This document shows, in pieces, positions 16,856 through 25,453 of a stretch of 64,000 nucleotides of DNA. This DNA is from DASXTW01 sp036505215 (GTDB lineage Bacteria; Actinomycetota; UBA4738): the NCBI GenBank assembly GCA_036505215.1, contig DASXTW010000122.1, positions 1-64,000 of the forward strand, given 5' to 3'. The first letter of the stretch is position 1; each line of letters starts with the position of its first letter. Under the pieces are notes generated by a model. That model had not been told where the DNA came from. It worked only from the letters and a program-made list of their open reading frames with translations, and did no database searches. Made by a program: the position numbers and the translations under genes.

Positions 16856-17920
16856 GTGAGGCCGAGATCCACCATGTGGGATGTGGCCCGGGCCGCCGGG
16901 GTCAGCCTGAAAACGGTCTCTCGCGTCATCAACGACGAGGTCGGAGTCAGCGCCGAGACGGCGGCTCGGGTCAAGAAGGTGATCGACTCCCTGGGCTACC
17001 GCCCGAACGACATGGCCCGCAACCTTCGGCGCCGACAGCGGTCCTCGAGCGTGGGCCTGATCATCGAGGACATCCGGAACCCCTTCTACTCCGCCATCGC
17101 CCGGGCGGTGGAGGAAGTGGTGCAGGTCAGACGGCAGCAGGTGATCCTCGGCAACTCCAACGAGGATCCGATCTCGGAGCGAAAGCTCGTTGGCGCCCTC
17201 CTGGAGCGCCGGGTGAGCGGCCTTCTCCTCGTGCCTGCGGGCCGCGATCACAGGTACCTGAAGGACGAGCTGGCTCACGGGATGCCCGTCGTGTTCATGG
17301 ACAGGCCTCCCGGCAACATCGAAGCCGACGTCGTCCTGCTCGACAACGTGGGCGGGGCGAGGATGGCGGCGGAGCACCTCGTGGGACAGGGGCATCGGCG
17401 GATCGGTGTCGTCGGTGATCCTGGCTCGATCTACACGATCGAACAACGGGTGGCCGGGTTCCGGGAGGCCCTCGAGGAGGCACGTACTCCTCTCGACGAG
17501 GCGTTGGTGCGCCTGGGCGTCCGCGACGTGCTCGAGGCGGAGACGGCCACGCGGGAGCTGCTTTCACTGAGCGATCCACCCACCGCGATCTTCGCCACCA
17601 ACAACCGGGCCAGTGTGGGAGCCCTGCGGGCGATGCGAGCACCCGGCGCTCGCATCGCCCTCGTCGGCTTCGACGACTTCGAGCTGGCGGACCTCCTTGG
17701 CGTCACGGTTGTCCGGCACAACCCGCTCGAGATGGGGCGCCGGGCCGCGGAGCTGCTGTTCGCCCGCCTGGGCGGTGACGACCGCGCGCCCCAGACGGTG
17801 GTCCTTCCCACAGAGCTGGTGGTGCGGGGGACCATCCCTGTTCGGGCGAGCCGGGAGCTACTCCCGCGGGCGTCTGGCGATCGGGAACCGTTCGAAACCG
17901 CTGCAGAGAGTTCGGCATGA
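16856..17920 (+). CDS. LacI/GalR-family transcriptional regulator
   Basis: The protein is 354 aa. GTG 16856 is preferred over 16841 because GGGGGGAAG lies about six bases upstream of it. The N-terminal helix-turn-helix and hinge read MWDVARAAGVSLKTVSRVINDEVGVSAETAARVKKVIDSLGY in outline (residues ~7-50), with a hinge helix at RNLRRRQ. A periplasmic-binding-like sensor domain follows (VGLIIEDIRNPFYSAIARAVE...; VGFDDFELADLL). It probably represses the sugar importer genes directly downstream and itself through the two palindromes. The effector sugar is unknown. Confidence 0.93.
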   Translation: MRPRSTMWDVARAAGVSLKTVSRVINDEVGVSAETAARVKKVIDSLGYRPNDMARNLRRRQRSSSVGLIIEDIRNPFYSAIARAVEEVVQVRRQQVILGNSNEDPISERKLVGALLERRVSGLLLVPAGRDHRYLKDELAHGMPVVFMDRPPGNIEADVVLLDNVGGARMAAEHLVGQGHRRIGVVGDPGSIYTIEQRVAGFREALEEARTPLDEALVRLGVRDVLEAETATRELLSLSDPPTAIFATNNRASVGALRAMRAPGARIALVGFDDFELADLLGVTVVRHNPLEMGRRAAELLFARLGGDDRAPQTVVLPTELVVRGTIPVRASRELLPRASGDREPFETAAESSA

Positions 17921-18006
17921 GTCTTTCGAGAGGGGGGTGGTCTGGTAACGGAGGGGATGCAGCGGCAGATTCGGGAAGCGAAACCATGACTCACGGAGGG
18001 GACATG

Positions 18007-19272
18007 ATGAGAAGGGGAATCATCCTGGCGCTGATGGTGGGGCTGGTCGCGACGGCCTGCGGCGGAGGCGGCGGCGCGAAGAAGGGCACCACCACCAGCA
18101 AGAACGTAGAGGTCTTCAGCTGGTGGACCGCACCGGGTGAGGCTGAAGCGCTCGACGCTCTGGTCAAGGTGTTCGACCAGAAGTATCCGACCTACACGTT
18201 CGACAATGCGGCGGTGGCGGGCGGGGCGGGAACGAACGCTCGGGCAGTCCTCGCCACCCGTCTCTCCGCCAACGATCCTCCCGCGTCGTGGCAGGGGCAC
18301 GCCGGGCAGGAACTGATCGGCACGTACGTGGCTGCGGGGCAGATCGAGAGCCTCAACTCCCTCTTCCAGAAGGAGGGGTGGCTGAACGTGATGCCGAAGG
18401 GGCTCATCGATCTCATCTCGCAGAACGGGAACATCTACTCGGTGCCGGTGAACATCCACCGCGCCAACATCCTGTGGTACAACCCGAAAGTCCTGAAGGA
18501 CAACGGTATTACGGTCCCGACGACCTGGGATCAGTTCTTCACCGCCGCGGACAAGCTCAAGGCGGCGGGGGTCACACCGCTGGCCATGGGCGAACAGTGG
18601 ACCTCGATGCACCTGCTGGAGACGGTCCTGGCCGGGACGCTCGGGCCCGACAAGTGGACCGGACTGTGGAGGGGAACCACCGACTGGAACAGCCCCGAGG
18701 TGACGCAAGCCATCGCCACGTTCGCGAAGGTGCTGAGCTACACGAACAGCGACGCGTCGACCCTGAGCTGGGACCAGGCGGCCGGCCTGGTGGTCAACGG
18801 CGACGCCGCCTTCACGATCATGGGCGACTGGGCGGAGGGCTTCTTCAAATCGAAGGGGCTCAAGCCACACGAGGGGTACGACTGGGCCGCGTCGCCCGGT
18901 ACCAACGGCGTCTTCGACATGCTTGCCGACAGCTTCGTCCTGCCCAAAGATTCACCGAACCCGAACGGCACGACGGCATGGTTGATCGTGGCCGGCTCCA
19001 AGGAAGGCCAGGACGCGTTCAATCCGATCAAGGGCTCGATCCCGGCCCGGACCGACGCCGACCGAAGTAAGTACGACGAGTATCAGCAGTGGTCCATGGA
19101 CCAGTTCACGTCCGACACCATCGTGGGGAGCCTTACCCACGGCGCGGTCGCCAACGACAACTGGAAGTCCGAGATCGACACTGCGCTCGGGCTGTTCCTG
19201 ACCAACAAGGACCAGGCGGCCTTCCAGAAGGCTCTGGCGGCGGCCTGCTCGGACGCGGGGACCTGTAGCTGA
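18007..19272 (+). CDS. GtsA-like (glucose/mannose-type) ABC sugar-binding lipoprotein
   Basis: The protein is 421 aa. ATG 18007 is chosen because GGAGGGG is six bases upstream. The signal sequence MRRGIILALMVGLVATAC ends in a lipobox-like ATAC, then a Gly linker. The body is an SBP_bac_1 fold with features of the GtsA/TTHA0379 group: FSWWTAPGEA, NAAVAGGAGTNA, VPVNIHRANILWYNP, ITVPTTWDQFFTAADKLK, FTIMGDWAEGFF and KGSIPARTD. It should deliver a sugar to the two permeases encoded downstream. It follows the LacI-type regulator by 86 bases and precedes an intercistronic hairpin. Confidence 0.88.
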   Translation: MRRGIILALMVGLVATACGGGGGAKKGTTTSKNVEVFSWWTAPGEAEALDALVKVFDQKYPTYTFDNAAVAGGAGTNARAVLATRLSANDPPASWQGHAGQELIGTYVAAGQIESLNSLFQKEGWLNVMPKGLIDLISQNGNIYSVPVNIHRANILWYNPKVLKDNGITVPTTWDQFFTAADKLKAAGVTPLAMGEQWTSMHLLETVLAGTLGPDKWTGLWRGTTDWNSPEVTQAIATFAKVLSYTNSDASTLSWDQAAGLVVNGDAAFTIMGDWAEGFFKSKGLKPHEGYDWAASPGTNGVFDMLADSFVLPKDSPNPNGTTAWLIVAGSKEGQDAFNPIKGSIPARTDADRSKYDEYQQWSMDQFTSDTIVGSLTHGAVANDNWKSEIDTALGLFLTNKDQAAFQKALAAACSDAGTCS

Positions 19273-19284
19273 TCTGCCGGACCT

Positions 19285-19321
19285 GGGCTAGCCTCCGCTC
19301 GTGACGAGTGGAGGCTGGCCC
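19285..19321 (+). terminator. Intercistronic hairpin after the sugar-binding-protein gene
   Basis: GGGCTAGCCTCCGCTCGT (19285-19302) pairs with ACGAGTGGAGGCTGGCCC (19304-19321), giving roughly 15-16 stable pairs with two G-T wobbles and a small loop. No T-tract follows. It lies between the binding-protein gene and the first permease, a position where such hairpins commonly cause partial termination or protect the upstream mRNA, so that binding protein exceeds permease. Confidence 0.65.
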
Positions 19322-19400
19322 GGGTGCCCGCTCCGACCAGGCATCGGGGTTTCTGCGCCCGCATGAATCTCGGGAAGAATCACCGGCGAGGGGTGCGGCG

Positions 19401-20297
19401 GTGAGGAGACGCATCAACAAGGACTGGCTTCTCGCCGGCCTCCTCATCTCGCCCTCCGTCCTCGCCATCGGGGTCTTCGTCTACGGATTCATCGGCTGGT
19501 CCGTGCGCGTCTCCCTCAGCAAATGGAAGGGCCTGATCGCGAACTACGCCTGGGCCGGGTGGAGCAACTACGAGAAGCTGTTCGGCGATCCGCGGTTCCA
19601 CATCGACGTCCGGAACACGCTCATCTTCACCGTGTTCTTCCTCACCGGCGCAATCGTCATCGGGTTCCTGGTGGCCGTCCTGCTCGACCAACGGGTTCCC
19701 GGCGAGGCCGTGTTCCGTGGCATCTACCTGTTCCCCATGGCCATCTCGTTCATCGTCACGGGGGTGGCGTGGCGATGGCTGATGAATCCGGCCACCGGTT
19801 CTCGCACCAGCGGTCTCAATCTCCTCTTCGACAAGGGCGGACTGGAGTTCCTGGCAAATCGTTGGCACACCACTCCCCCTCCCTGGGGGATCGCCTTCAT
19901 CGCCCTTCCAGCCGTGTGGCAGATGTCCGGGTTCATGATGGCCCTGTTCCTGGCAGGTCTCCGGAGCATCCCCGACGACCTTCGGGAAGCGGCCCGGGTC
20001 GACGGCGCCAGCGAGTTCCAGATCTATCGGCGCGTCATCGTGCCGCTGCTTCGGCCCGTGGCTCTCTCGGCGATCATCATCCTCGGACACATCTCGCTCA
20101 AGATCTTCGACCTGATCGTGGCCATCAGCGGCAAGGATCTTCGGCTCGACGTGCCTTCCATCTACATGTGGACGACGACGTTCGACGCCAACAACTACGC
20201 GCGAGGCGCGAGCATTGGGATCCTCCTGCTCGTCGGGGTGGCTGTCCTGGTGGTGCCGTATCTGGTCTTCAGCCTGAGAGCCGAGTCGGAGATCTGA
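19401..20297 (+). CDS. ABC sugar permease 1 (GtsB/MalF-like)
   Basis: The protein is 298 aa. GTG 19401 has GAGGGG seven bases upstream. It has six membrane segments starting LLAGLLISPSVLAIGVFVYGF, and the BPD_transp_1 EAA loop EAARVDGASEFQIYRRVIVPLLRP (residues ~195-218), which contacts the ATPase. It belongs to the CUT1 family. Its stop codon is one base before the start of the second permease, so translation is coupled. Confidence 0.92.
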   Translation: MRRRINKDWLLAGLLISPSVLAIGVFVYGFIGWSVRVSLSKWKGLIANYAWAGWSNYEKLFGDPRFHIDVRNTLIFTVFFLTGAIVIGFLVAVLLDQRVPGEAVFRGIYLFPMAISFIVTGVAWRWLMNPATGSRTSGLNLLFDKGGLEFLANRWHTTPPPWGIAFIALPAVWQMSGFMMALFLAGLRSIPDDLREAARVDGASEFQIYRRVIVPLLRPVALSAIIILGHISLKIFDLIVAISGKDLRLDVPSIYMWTTTFDANNYARGASIGILLLVGVAVLVVPYLVFSLRAESEI

Positions 20298-20298
20298 C

Positions 20299-21114
20299 AT
20301 GCGATCGCGTGGTCGCCTCCTGTACCTGTTCCCGCTGGTGGCCCTGGCGGCGTTCTACCTCCTGCCCGTGTATGTGCTCACGATCACGGGGCTGAAGAGC
20401 TTCGCCGAGGTCGACCTTTCCAGGATGTGGCAGTTCCCTTCGGGCCTGCACTTCGACAGTTTCCGGGCCGCGTTCGAAGCGCTCAGGCCACACCTACGCA
20501 ACAGCGCGGTGATGGCCGTGCCCGCGGCCACCATTTCGGCGTTGCTTGGGTCCATGAACGGATACGTCCTCTCGAAGTGGAGATTTCGGGGCGCCAACGT
20601 GATCTTCACGCTGTTCCTGTTCGGGATGTTCATCCCGTATCAGAGCGTCCTCATCCCACTGGTCCTGTTCCTGCGACGGATCGGGCTCTACGGGAGCATC
20701 CCGGGACTGATCCTGGTCCACGTGGTCTATGGCATCCCCATCACGACCCTGATCTTCCGGAACTACTACGCCACCATCCCAACCGACCTGCTGGAAGCCG
20801 CTCGCATCGACGGGGCCGGGATCCTGCGGTCCTACTGGTACATCATCTTGCGGCTGTCGGCGCCGAGCTTCGCCGTGGCCTTGATCTGGCAGTTCACATC
20901 CATCTGGAACGAGTTCTTGTTCGCCATCATCCTGACCAAGCCATCGAACTGGCCGGTGACGGTCGCCCTCAACAACCTCGCGGGAACTCAGATCGTGCAG
21001 TGGAACGTGCAGATGGCGGGAGCCCTGCTGGCTGCGGTCCCCACGCTCATCGTGTACATCTTCCTGGGCCGCTTCTTCCTCCGCGGCCTGATGGCCGGCG
21101 CCATCAAGGGGTGA
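20299..21114 (+). CDS. ABC sugar permease 2 (GtsC/MalG-like)
   Basis: The protein is 271 aa with six membrane segments and the EAA loop LEAARIDGAGILRSYWYIILRLSAP (~170-195). It is the partner of permease 1. No ATPase gene follows; the next gene is on the opposite strand. The importer therefore probably uses a shared MsmX/MalK-type ATPase encoded elsewhere. The operon ends here, 36 bases from the convergent moxR-type gene. Confidence 0.92.
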   Translation: MRSRGRLLYLFPLVALAAFYLLPVYVLTITGLKSFAEVDLSRMWQFPSGLHFDSFRAAFEALRPHLRNSAVMAVPAATISALLGSMNGYVLSKWRFRGANVIFTLFLFGMFIPYQSVLIPLVLFLRRIGLYGSIPGLILVHVVYGIPITTLIFRNYYATIPTDLLEAARIDGAGILRSYWYIILRLSAPSFAVALIWQFTSIWNEFLFAIILTKPSNWPVTVALNNLAGTQIVQWNVQMAGALLAAVPTLIVYIFLGRFFLRGLMAGAIKG

Positions 21115-21150
21115 TCCGAGCGCTCTCGAGCCGATCCGGCCGCCGGCGAC

Positions 21151-22032
21151 CTACGACTCACCCACCACCAGCTCGGCCTTGACCCTGTCGATGTCCTGCT
21201 GGTACTTGAGCAGCAGGGAGAGGGTGTCCCGAGTCACCGTTCCGTCCACTCGATCGAGCCCGAGCAATAGGAGCGTTCGGGCCCAGTCGAGAGTCTCGGA
21301 GACCGACGGCGGCTTCTTGAGATCGAACCCCCGGACCGACCGGACCACTCGAGCGATCTGTTCGGCAAACGCCGATTCGATCCCAGGCACCCGGGCAAGG
21401 ATGATCTCCTTCTCCCGCTCGATCGTCGGATACTCCATGTGCAGGAAGAGGCAGCGCCGCTTCAGCGCCTCGGACAGCTCCCGCGTGTTGTTCGAGGTCA
21501 GGACGACGAACGGCTGCGTGCTCGCCCGGATGGTTCCCAGCTCGGGGATGGACACCTGCCAGTCGGAGAGAACCTCCAGCAGCAGCGCCTCGGTCTCCAC
21601 CTCCACCCTGTCGACCTCGTCGATCAACAGGACCACGGATTCGGGCGAGCGGATCGCCGTCAGGAGCGGTCTCGACAGCAGGAACTCCTCCGCGAAGATG
21701 TCGTGCTCGACCCGCTGCCAATCCGTCTCTCCCGAGTCGGCCTGGATTCGAAGGAGCTGCTTCTTGTAGTTCCACTCGTACAGGGCCTTCGCCTCGTCGA
21801 GCCCCTCGTAGCACTGCAGACGGATCAGCCGGTGCCCGGTGGCCGCCGCCACCGCCTTCGCCAGCTCGGTCTTCCCCACGCCTGCGGGCCCCTCGCAGAG
21901 CACCGGCTTGTCCAGCTGGTCTGCGAGGTAGACGGTCACAGCAAGCTGGTCGTCGGCCAGATAGCTGGCCTGGGCGAGTCGCTGCTTGACCTCCGAGGGC
22001 GACCCGAATCGACGCACCGTCTCGACTGTCAT
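21151..22032 (-). CDS. MoxR-family AAA+ ATPase (CoxD-like)
   Basis: The protein is 293 aa. Walker A is GPAGVGKTE (~48-56), Walker B is VVLLIDEVDR (~131-140), sensor 1 is VLTSNNTRELSEALKRRC with an arginine finger region, and a C-terminal lid follows. MoxR proteins act as chaperones that insert cofactors or assemble complexes together with a VWA protein; CoxD/CoxE act on CO dehydrogenase-type enzymes. The expected VWA partner is not adjacent but lies at 34030, beyond the aromatic-catabolic island, in divergent orientation. It is downstream of livM by 26 bases and could be co-transcribed with the Liv transporter. Confidence 0.9.
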   Translation of the reverse strand: MTVETVRRFGSPSEVKQRLAQASYLADDQLAVTVYLADQLDKPVLCEGPAGVGKTELAKAVAAATGHRLIRLQCYEGLDEAKALYEWNYKKQLLRIQADSGETDWQRVEHDIFAEEFLLSRPLLTAIRSPESVVLLIDEVDRVEVETEALLLEVLSDWQVSIPELGTIRASTQPFVVLTSNNTRELSEALKRRCLFLHMEYPTIEREKEIILARVPGIESAFAEQIARVVRSVRGFDLKKPPSVSETLDWARTLLLLGLDRVDGTVTRDTLSLLLKYQQDIDRVKAELVVGES

Positions 22033-22058
22033 CGGTCCCCATCATCTCCCGGATCAGC

Positions 22059-23126
22059 TCACCCGTCGACCGATCTGCCACGGACTCGTTCGGGCTCGGT
22101 CGTCTCATTCGGGCCGGAGGCAGCCGATGGATCCTCTTTGACCCGGACTCGCAGCTGGACGGGGAAGAACCGGATGTTCCACCGGTCCAGCACCAGGCCC
22201 CACAACCCCCTCGGAGCCTGCACCATCACCAGGATCGCCACGGCACCCAGGATGATCAGGTAGATGGGCCCCAGGTCGGCGAGGTATTGCTGGAGGAGGA
22301 AGTACACGATGGTGCCGACGATCGGGCCCGAGATCGTGCCGATCCCGCCGATCACGACGGCGAAGATCATGAACACCGTCCAGTTGACGCTGAACGTGGC
22401 ATCCGGCTGGAGACGAAGCAAGCTCAGGTAGATCACCGCGCCGGTGAGCCCGCAGATGGTGGAAGCCAGCACGTACACCTGGACCTTCGCCCGCAGGACG
22501 TGAATCCCCAGCGTGGGAGCGGCCATCTCCCGGTCTCGGACGGCGCGAAGGGCGAGCCCCAGCCGGGTCCGCAGAAGGTAGTACACGATCAGGACGGACG
22601 CGATGGCCAGCCCCAGAGCGATCCAATACGTGACGTACTCGCGCACGGTCCGGTCGATGCCAATGGCCGCGGTGATGGTCACACCGGATCCGCCACCGAG
22701 CGATTGGGTGTTCGCCGCAAGCAGCCGGTAGACCTCGGCAACAACCCACGTGCCGATGGCGAAGTAGCCACCCCTCAGACGGAACACCAGCGCGGCGGTG
22801 GGTATCGCCAGGACCGCGGCCACCAACGCGGCCAGGAACACCGAGACGAACAGGTTCACGCCGAGCCGGTCGGCGAAGAACAGGAGCCCATAGGCCCCGA
22901 TCCCGATGTACGCCTGCTGCCCGATCGACACCAGGCCGGCGTACCCGGCGAGGAGGTTCCACATCTGGGCCAGCGCCAGCAGATAGAAGAACTGCACGAG
23001 TGTCCGGAGGACGCTGTTCAGGAACAGGGCCGGGGCGAGGGCGAGGACGAGGACACCGATGATGGCCACGGCCATCCCCCACCGGCTGGCGAAGGTGCTT
23101 CGCTCGACCACGACCCGGCGAGGCAT
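22059..23126 (-). CDS. livM: Branched-chain amino acid-type ABC permease (LivM)
   Basis: The protein is 355 aa. The start is ATG 23126 (MPRRVVVERS); its A is shared with the TGA of livH in a TGATG arrangement. Reading further upstream only gives the livH gene in a wrong frame. It has about eight to ten membrane segments, LAGYAGLVSIGQQAYIGIGAYG and the cytoplasmic loop ALRAVRDREMAAPTLGIHVLRAKV, both typical of LivM. The C-terminal ~35 residues are charged. In this context the substrate is probably an aromatic compound or acid and not an amino acid (inference). Confidence 0.92.
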   Translation of the reverse strand: MPRRVVVERSTFASRWGMAVAIIGVLVLALAPALFLNSVLRTLVQFFYLLALAQMWNLLAGYAGLVSIGQQAYIGIGAYGLLFFADRLGVNLFVSVFLAALVAAVLAIPTAALVFRLRGGYFAIGTWVVAEVYRLLAANTQSLGGGSGVTITAAIGIDRTVREYVTYWIALGLAIASVLIVYYLLRTRLGLALRAVRDREMAAPTLGIHVLRAKVQVYVLASTICGLTGAVIYLSLLRLQPDATFSVNWTVFMIFAVVIGGIGTISGPIVGTIVYFLLQQYLADLGPIYLIILGAVAILVMVQAPRGLWGLVLDRWNIRFFPVQLRVRVKEDPSAASGPNETTEPERVRGRSVDG

Positions 23127-23995
23127 CAGACCGCTCCCACCCGGGGGAACAGCCCCGTGGGGCGGACCGCCAGCACGGCCAGGAACACCAGGTGCCCAGA
23201 CAGTTGGAACCAGCCGGGAGCGAGCTGTGCTCCCAGCGTCTGGGCGACGCCCAGGATGACCCCGCCGACGAGGGTCCCCCAGAGTGAGCCCAGTCCTCCG
23301 ATGATCACGGCCTCGAAGGCAAAGATCAGGAGAACCGGACCCTCGAGCGGACCGAAGGTGGTTCGCACACCGACGAACACCCCGGCCACGCCGGCGATCC
23401 CGAGAGCGAGGCCCATGGCCACCGCATACACGTGACGATTGTCGATCGCCATGAGCTGAGCCGCCTCGGCGTCGTCCGAGGTAGCCCGAAGCGCTCGGCC
23501 GAACGTGGTCCGATCGAAGAAAAGCTGCATCGCCACCAGCAGCACGACCGCCACCAGGAAGATGGTGAGCGGCAACCAACCGACGGCGAGGCGGCTGGTC
23601 AGCCGGATGCTGACGTTCTCGATCCGGCCGGCATCCAGACCCCGAGAATCTGCGGAGAAGACCTTGAGCAGGATGTTCTCGATCACGACGGCCAAGCCGA
23701 ACGTGACCAGCAGCGGGGGGAGAACCCCACTCCCCAAGGTGAAGTTGATCAGCAAGCGCTGCAGCACGTATCCGATGGTGAACATCACGGGGACCACGAT
23801 CGCCATGGCCACCAGCGGATTGAGCCCGGTGTGATCCACGATGAAGAACGCGATGAACGCAGCCAGGATCGTCAGGACGCCATGTGCCAGGTTCACCACG
23901 CGCATGACGCCGAAGATCAGCGACAGTCCCGTGGCAAAGAGCGCGTAGAGCCCTCCCAGCATGACCCCTTGGACCATCGCGTTGACCCACGTCAT
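23126..23995 (-). CDS. livH: Branched-chain amino acid-type ABC permease (LivH)
   Basis: The protein is 289 aa with about eight membrane segments. LNAMVQG-like start, GLYALFATGLSLIFGVMRVVNLAHG and the cytoplasmic loop GRALRATSDDAEAAQLMAIDNRHVYAVAM are LivH hallmarks. It forms the membrane channel with LivM. It starts one base after the stop codon of livF and overlaps livM by one base, so translation is tightly coupled. Gene order on the minus strand is binding protein - livG - livF - livH - livM. Confidence 0.93.
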   Translation of the reverse strand: MTWVNAMVQGVMLGGLYALFATGLSLIFGVMRVVNLAHGVLTILAAFIAFFIVDHTGLNPLVAMAIVVPVMFTIGYVLQRLLINFTLGSGVLPPLLVTFGLAVVIENILLKVFSADSRGLDAGRIENVSIRLTSRLAVGWLPLTIFLVAVVLLVAMQLFFDRTTFGRALRATSDDAEAAQLMAIDNRHVYAVAMGLALGIAGVAGVFVGVRTTFGPLEGPVLLIFAFEAVIIGGLGSLWGTLVGGVILGVAQTLGAQLAPGWFQLSGHLVFLAVLAVRPTGLFPRVGAV

Positions 23996-23996
23996 G

Positions 23997-24698
23997 TCAT
24001 CGCCAGCCGAAGTACGCCGCCCTGATCTGGTCCCGGGTCAGGTCTGCCGGCCGTCCGTGCAGGGACACCCGGCCCTCCAGGAAGCAATAGGCGCGGTGGG
24101 CGATCCCGAGCGCCTGTGTGATGTCTTGCTCCACGATGACCAGGGTCGTGCCTTCGGCCACGATGGCCGGAATCGCCTGATAGAGCTGCTTGACGATGAT
24201 CGGGGCCAGCCCGAGGGAGATCTCGTCCATCAGGAGCATGCGCGGGTTCGTCATGAGGGCGCGACCGATTGCCAGGGCCTGTTGCTCACCACCCGACAGG
24301 AGTGCCGCCGGCCGTGTCGAGAGCTTGCTCAGCAATGGGAACGACTCGTACACACGCCTGAGGTTCCACCACCCCGGGCGCTTCCCGAATCCTCCCACCC
24401 GGAGGTTCTCCTCCACCGAGAGGCTGGGAAACACCCTTCTGCCCTCCGGCACCAGGGCGATGCCCATACTCACCCGGCGATACGCCGGCCGTCCGCCGAC
24501 GGAGTTCCCATCGAACCGGACGGCATCGGCATCAGACCGAAGCAGTCCAGCCACCGTCTTCAGGAAGGTTGACTTTCCTGCACCGTTTGCTCCGATGATC
24601 GCCACGATCTCCCCCTCGTCGACCCGGAGCGACACGCCGAACAGCGCCTGAAAATCCCGGTAGAACTGATCGAGGGCCTCCACCTCGAGCAGGCTCAC
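23997..24698 (-). CDS. livF: Branched-chain amino acid-type ABC ATPase (LivF)
   Basis: The protein is 233 aa. GTG 24698 overlaps the livG stop as GTGA; longer upstream reading is only livG in another frame. Walker A is GANGAGKST, the signature is LSGGEQQALAIGRAL, Walker B is MLLMDEISLGLAP, and the D-loop and H-loop (VEQD) are as in LivF. It forms the ATPase heterodimer with LivG that powers import. Confidence 0.93.
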   Translation of the reverse strand: MSLLEVEALDQFYRDFQALFGVSLRVDEGEIVAIIGANGAGKSTFLKTVAGLLRSDADAVRFDGNSVGGRPAYRRVSMGIALVPEGRRVFPSLSVEENLRVGGFGKRPGWWNLRRVYESFPLLSKLSTRPAALLSGGEQQALAIGRALMTNPRMLLMDEISLGLAPIIVKQLYQAIPAIVAEGTTLVIVEQDITQALGIAHRAYCFLEGRVSLHGRPADLTRDQIRAAYFGWR

Positions 24699-25420
24699 TC
24701 GTCCACGACCCCCATGTAGACGGCCTGCACCTCCGGACTGGCCATCACCTCGTCCGGCGGTCCCTCTTTGAGCATCCGTCCGAAGTCGATGGCCAGCAGG
24801 CGATCGACGACCGACACCAGTGCGTGCACGATGTGCTCGATCCACACGATGGTGATCCCCTCGGAACGAAGGTCTCTGATCGCCTCGATGAGCCGGTCCA
24901 CCTCCGCTTCTGTGAGCCCCCCGGCGATCTCGTCCAGCAACAACAGCCGTGGGCCGGTGGCCAACGCCCGGGCCAGTTCCAGGCGTTTGCGTTCCAGGAG
25001 GGTGAGGGACCCGGCCAATGCGTTCGCCCTGCCGCTGAGCCCGGCGCGCTCCAGGAGGGCCATGACCATCCCGTAGGGGTCCGAGGCTGGCTCGGCTCTC
25101 CCGAACCGGGTCCCCACCAGAACGTTCTCGAACACGGTGAGTCCCTCGAACGGAAGAGGGATCTGATGGGTCCTTCCGATCCCCGCCCTGCACCTCTTGT
25201 GCGGAGGAAGGCGAGAGACGTCTCTTCCCTCGAACAGGATCTGCCCCGCGTCGAGAGGAACCGTTCCCGCGATGAGGTTCATCATGGTGGTCTTGCCGGC
25301 CCCATTCGGCCCGACCACTCCGAGAGCGTCACCGATCTCCAGGCGTACGTTCAGGTCATCGGCCACCCTCACCGAACCGAAGGACTTCGAGACGTGCTCC
25401 AGCTCCAAGATCGGGCTCAC
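24695..25420 (-). CDS. livG: Branched-chain amino acid-type ABC ATPase (LivG)
   Basis: The protein is 241 aa. GTG 25420 has GGGAGG four bases upstream. Walker A is GPNGAGKTT (37-45), Walker B is LLLLDEIAGGLTEAE, the H-loop is WIEH, and the signature region reads LTLLERKRLELARALA, the relaxed LivG form. It is 33 bases downstream of the binding-protein gene and overlaps livF by four bases. Confidence 0.93.
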   Translation of the reverse strand: MSPILELEHVSKSFGSVRVADDLNVRLEIGDALGVVGPNGAGKTTMMNLIAGTVPLDAGQILFEGRDVSRLPPHKRCRAGIGRTHQIPLPFEGLTVFENVLVGTRFGRAEPASDPYGMVMALLERAGLSGRANALAGSLTLLERKRLELARALATGPRLLLLDEIAGGLTEAEVDRLIEAIRDLRSEGITIVWIEHIVHALVSVVDRLLAIDFGRMLKEGPPDEVMASPEVQAVYMGVVDE

Positions 25421-25453
25421 CGGCCTCCCTTCGACCGCTCGGCCAGGCTCGCT

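Noticed and set aside
23127..23990. Upstream extension of the livM frame
   Set aside because: It overlaps all of livH in another frame and shows no membrane segments. ATG 23126 gives a normal LivM N-terminus.
24699..25193. Upstream extension of the livF frame
   Set aside because: It lies inside livG in a wrong frame. GTG 24698 overlaps the livG stop and gives a normal LivF start.
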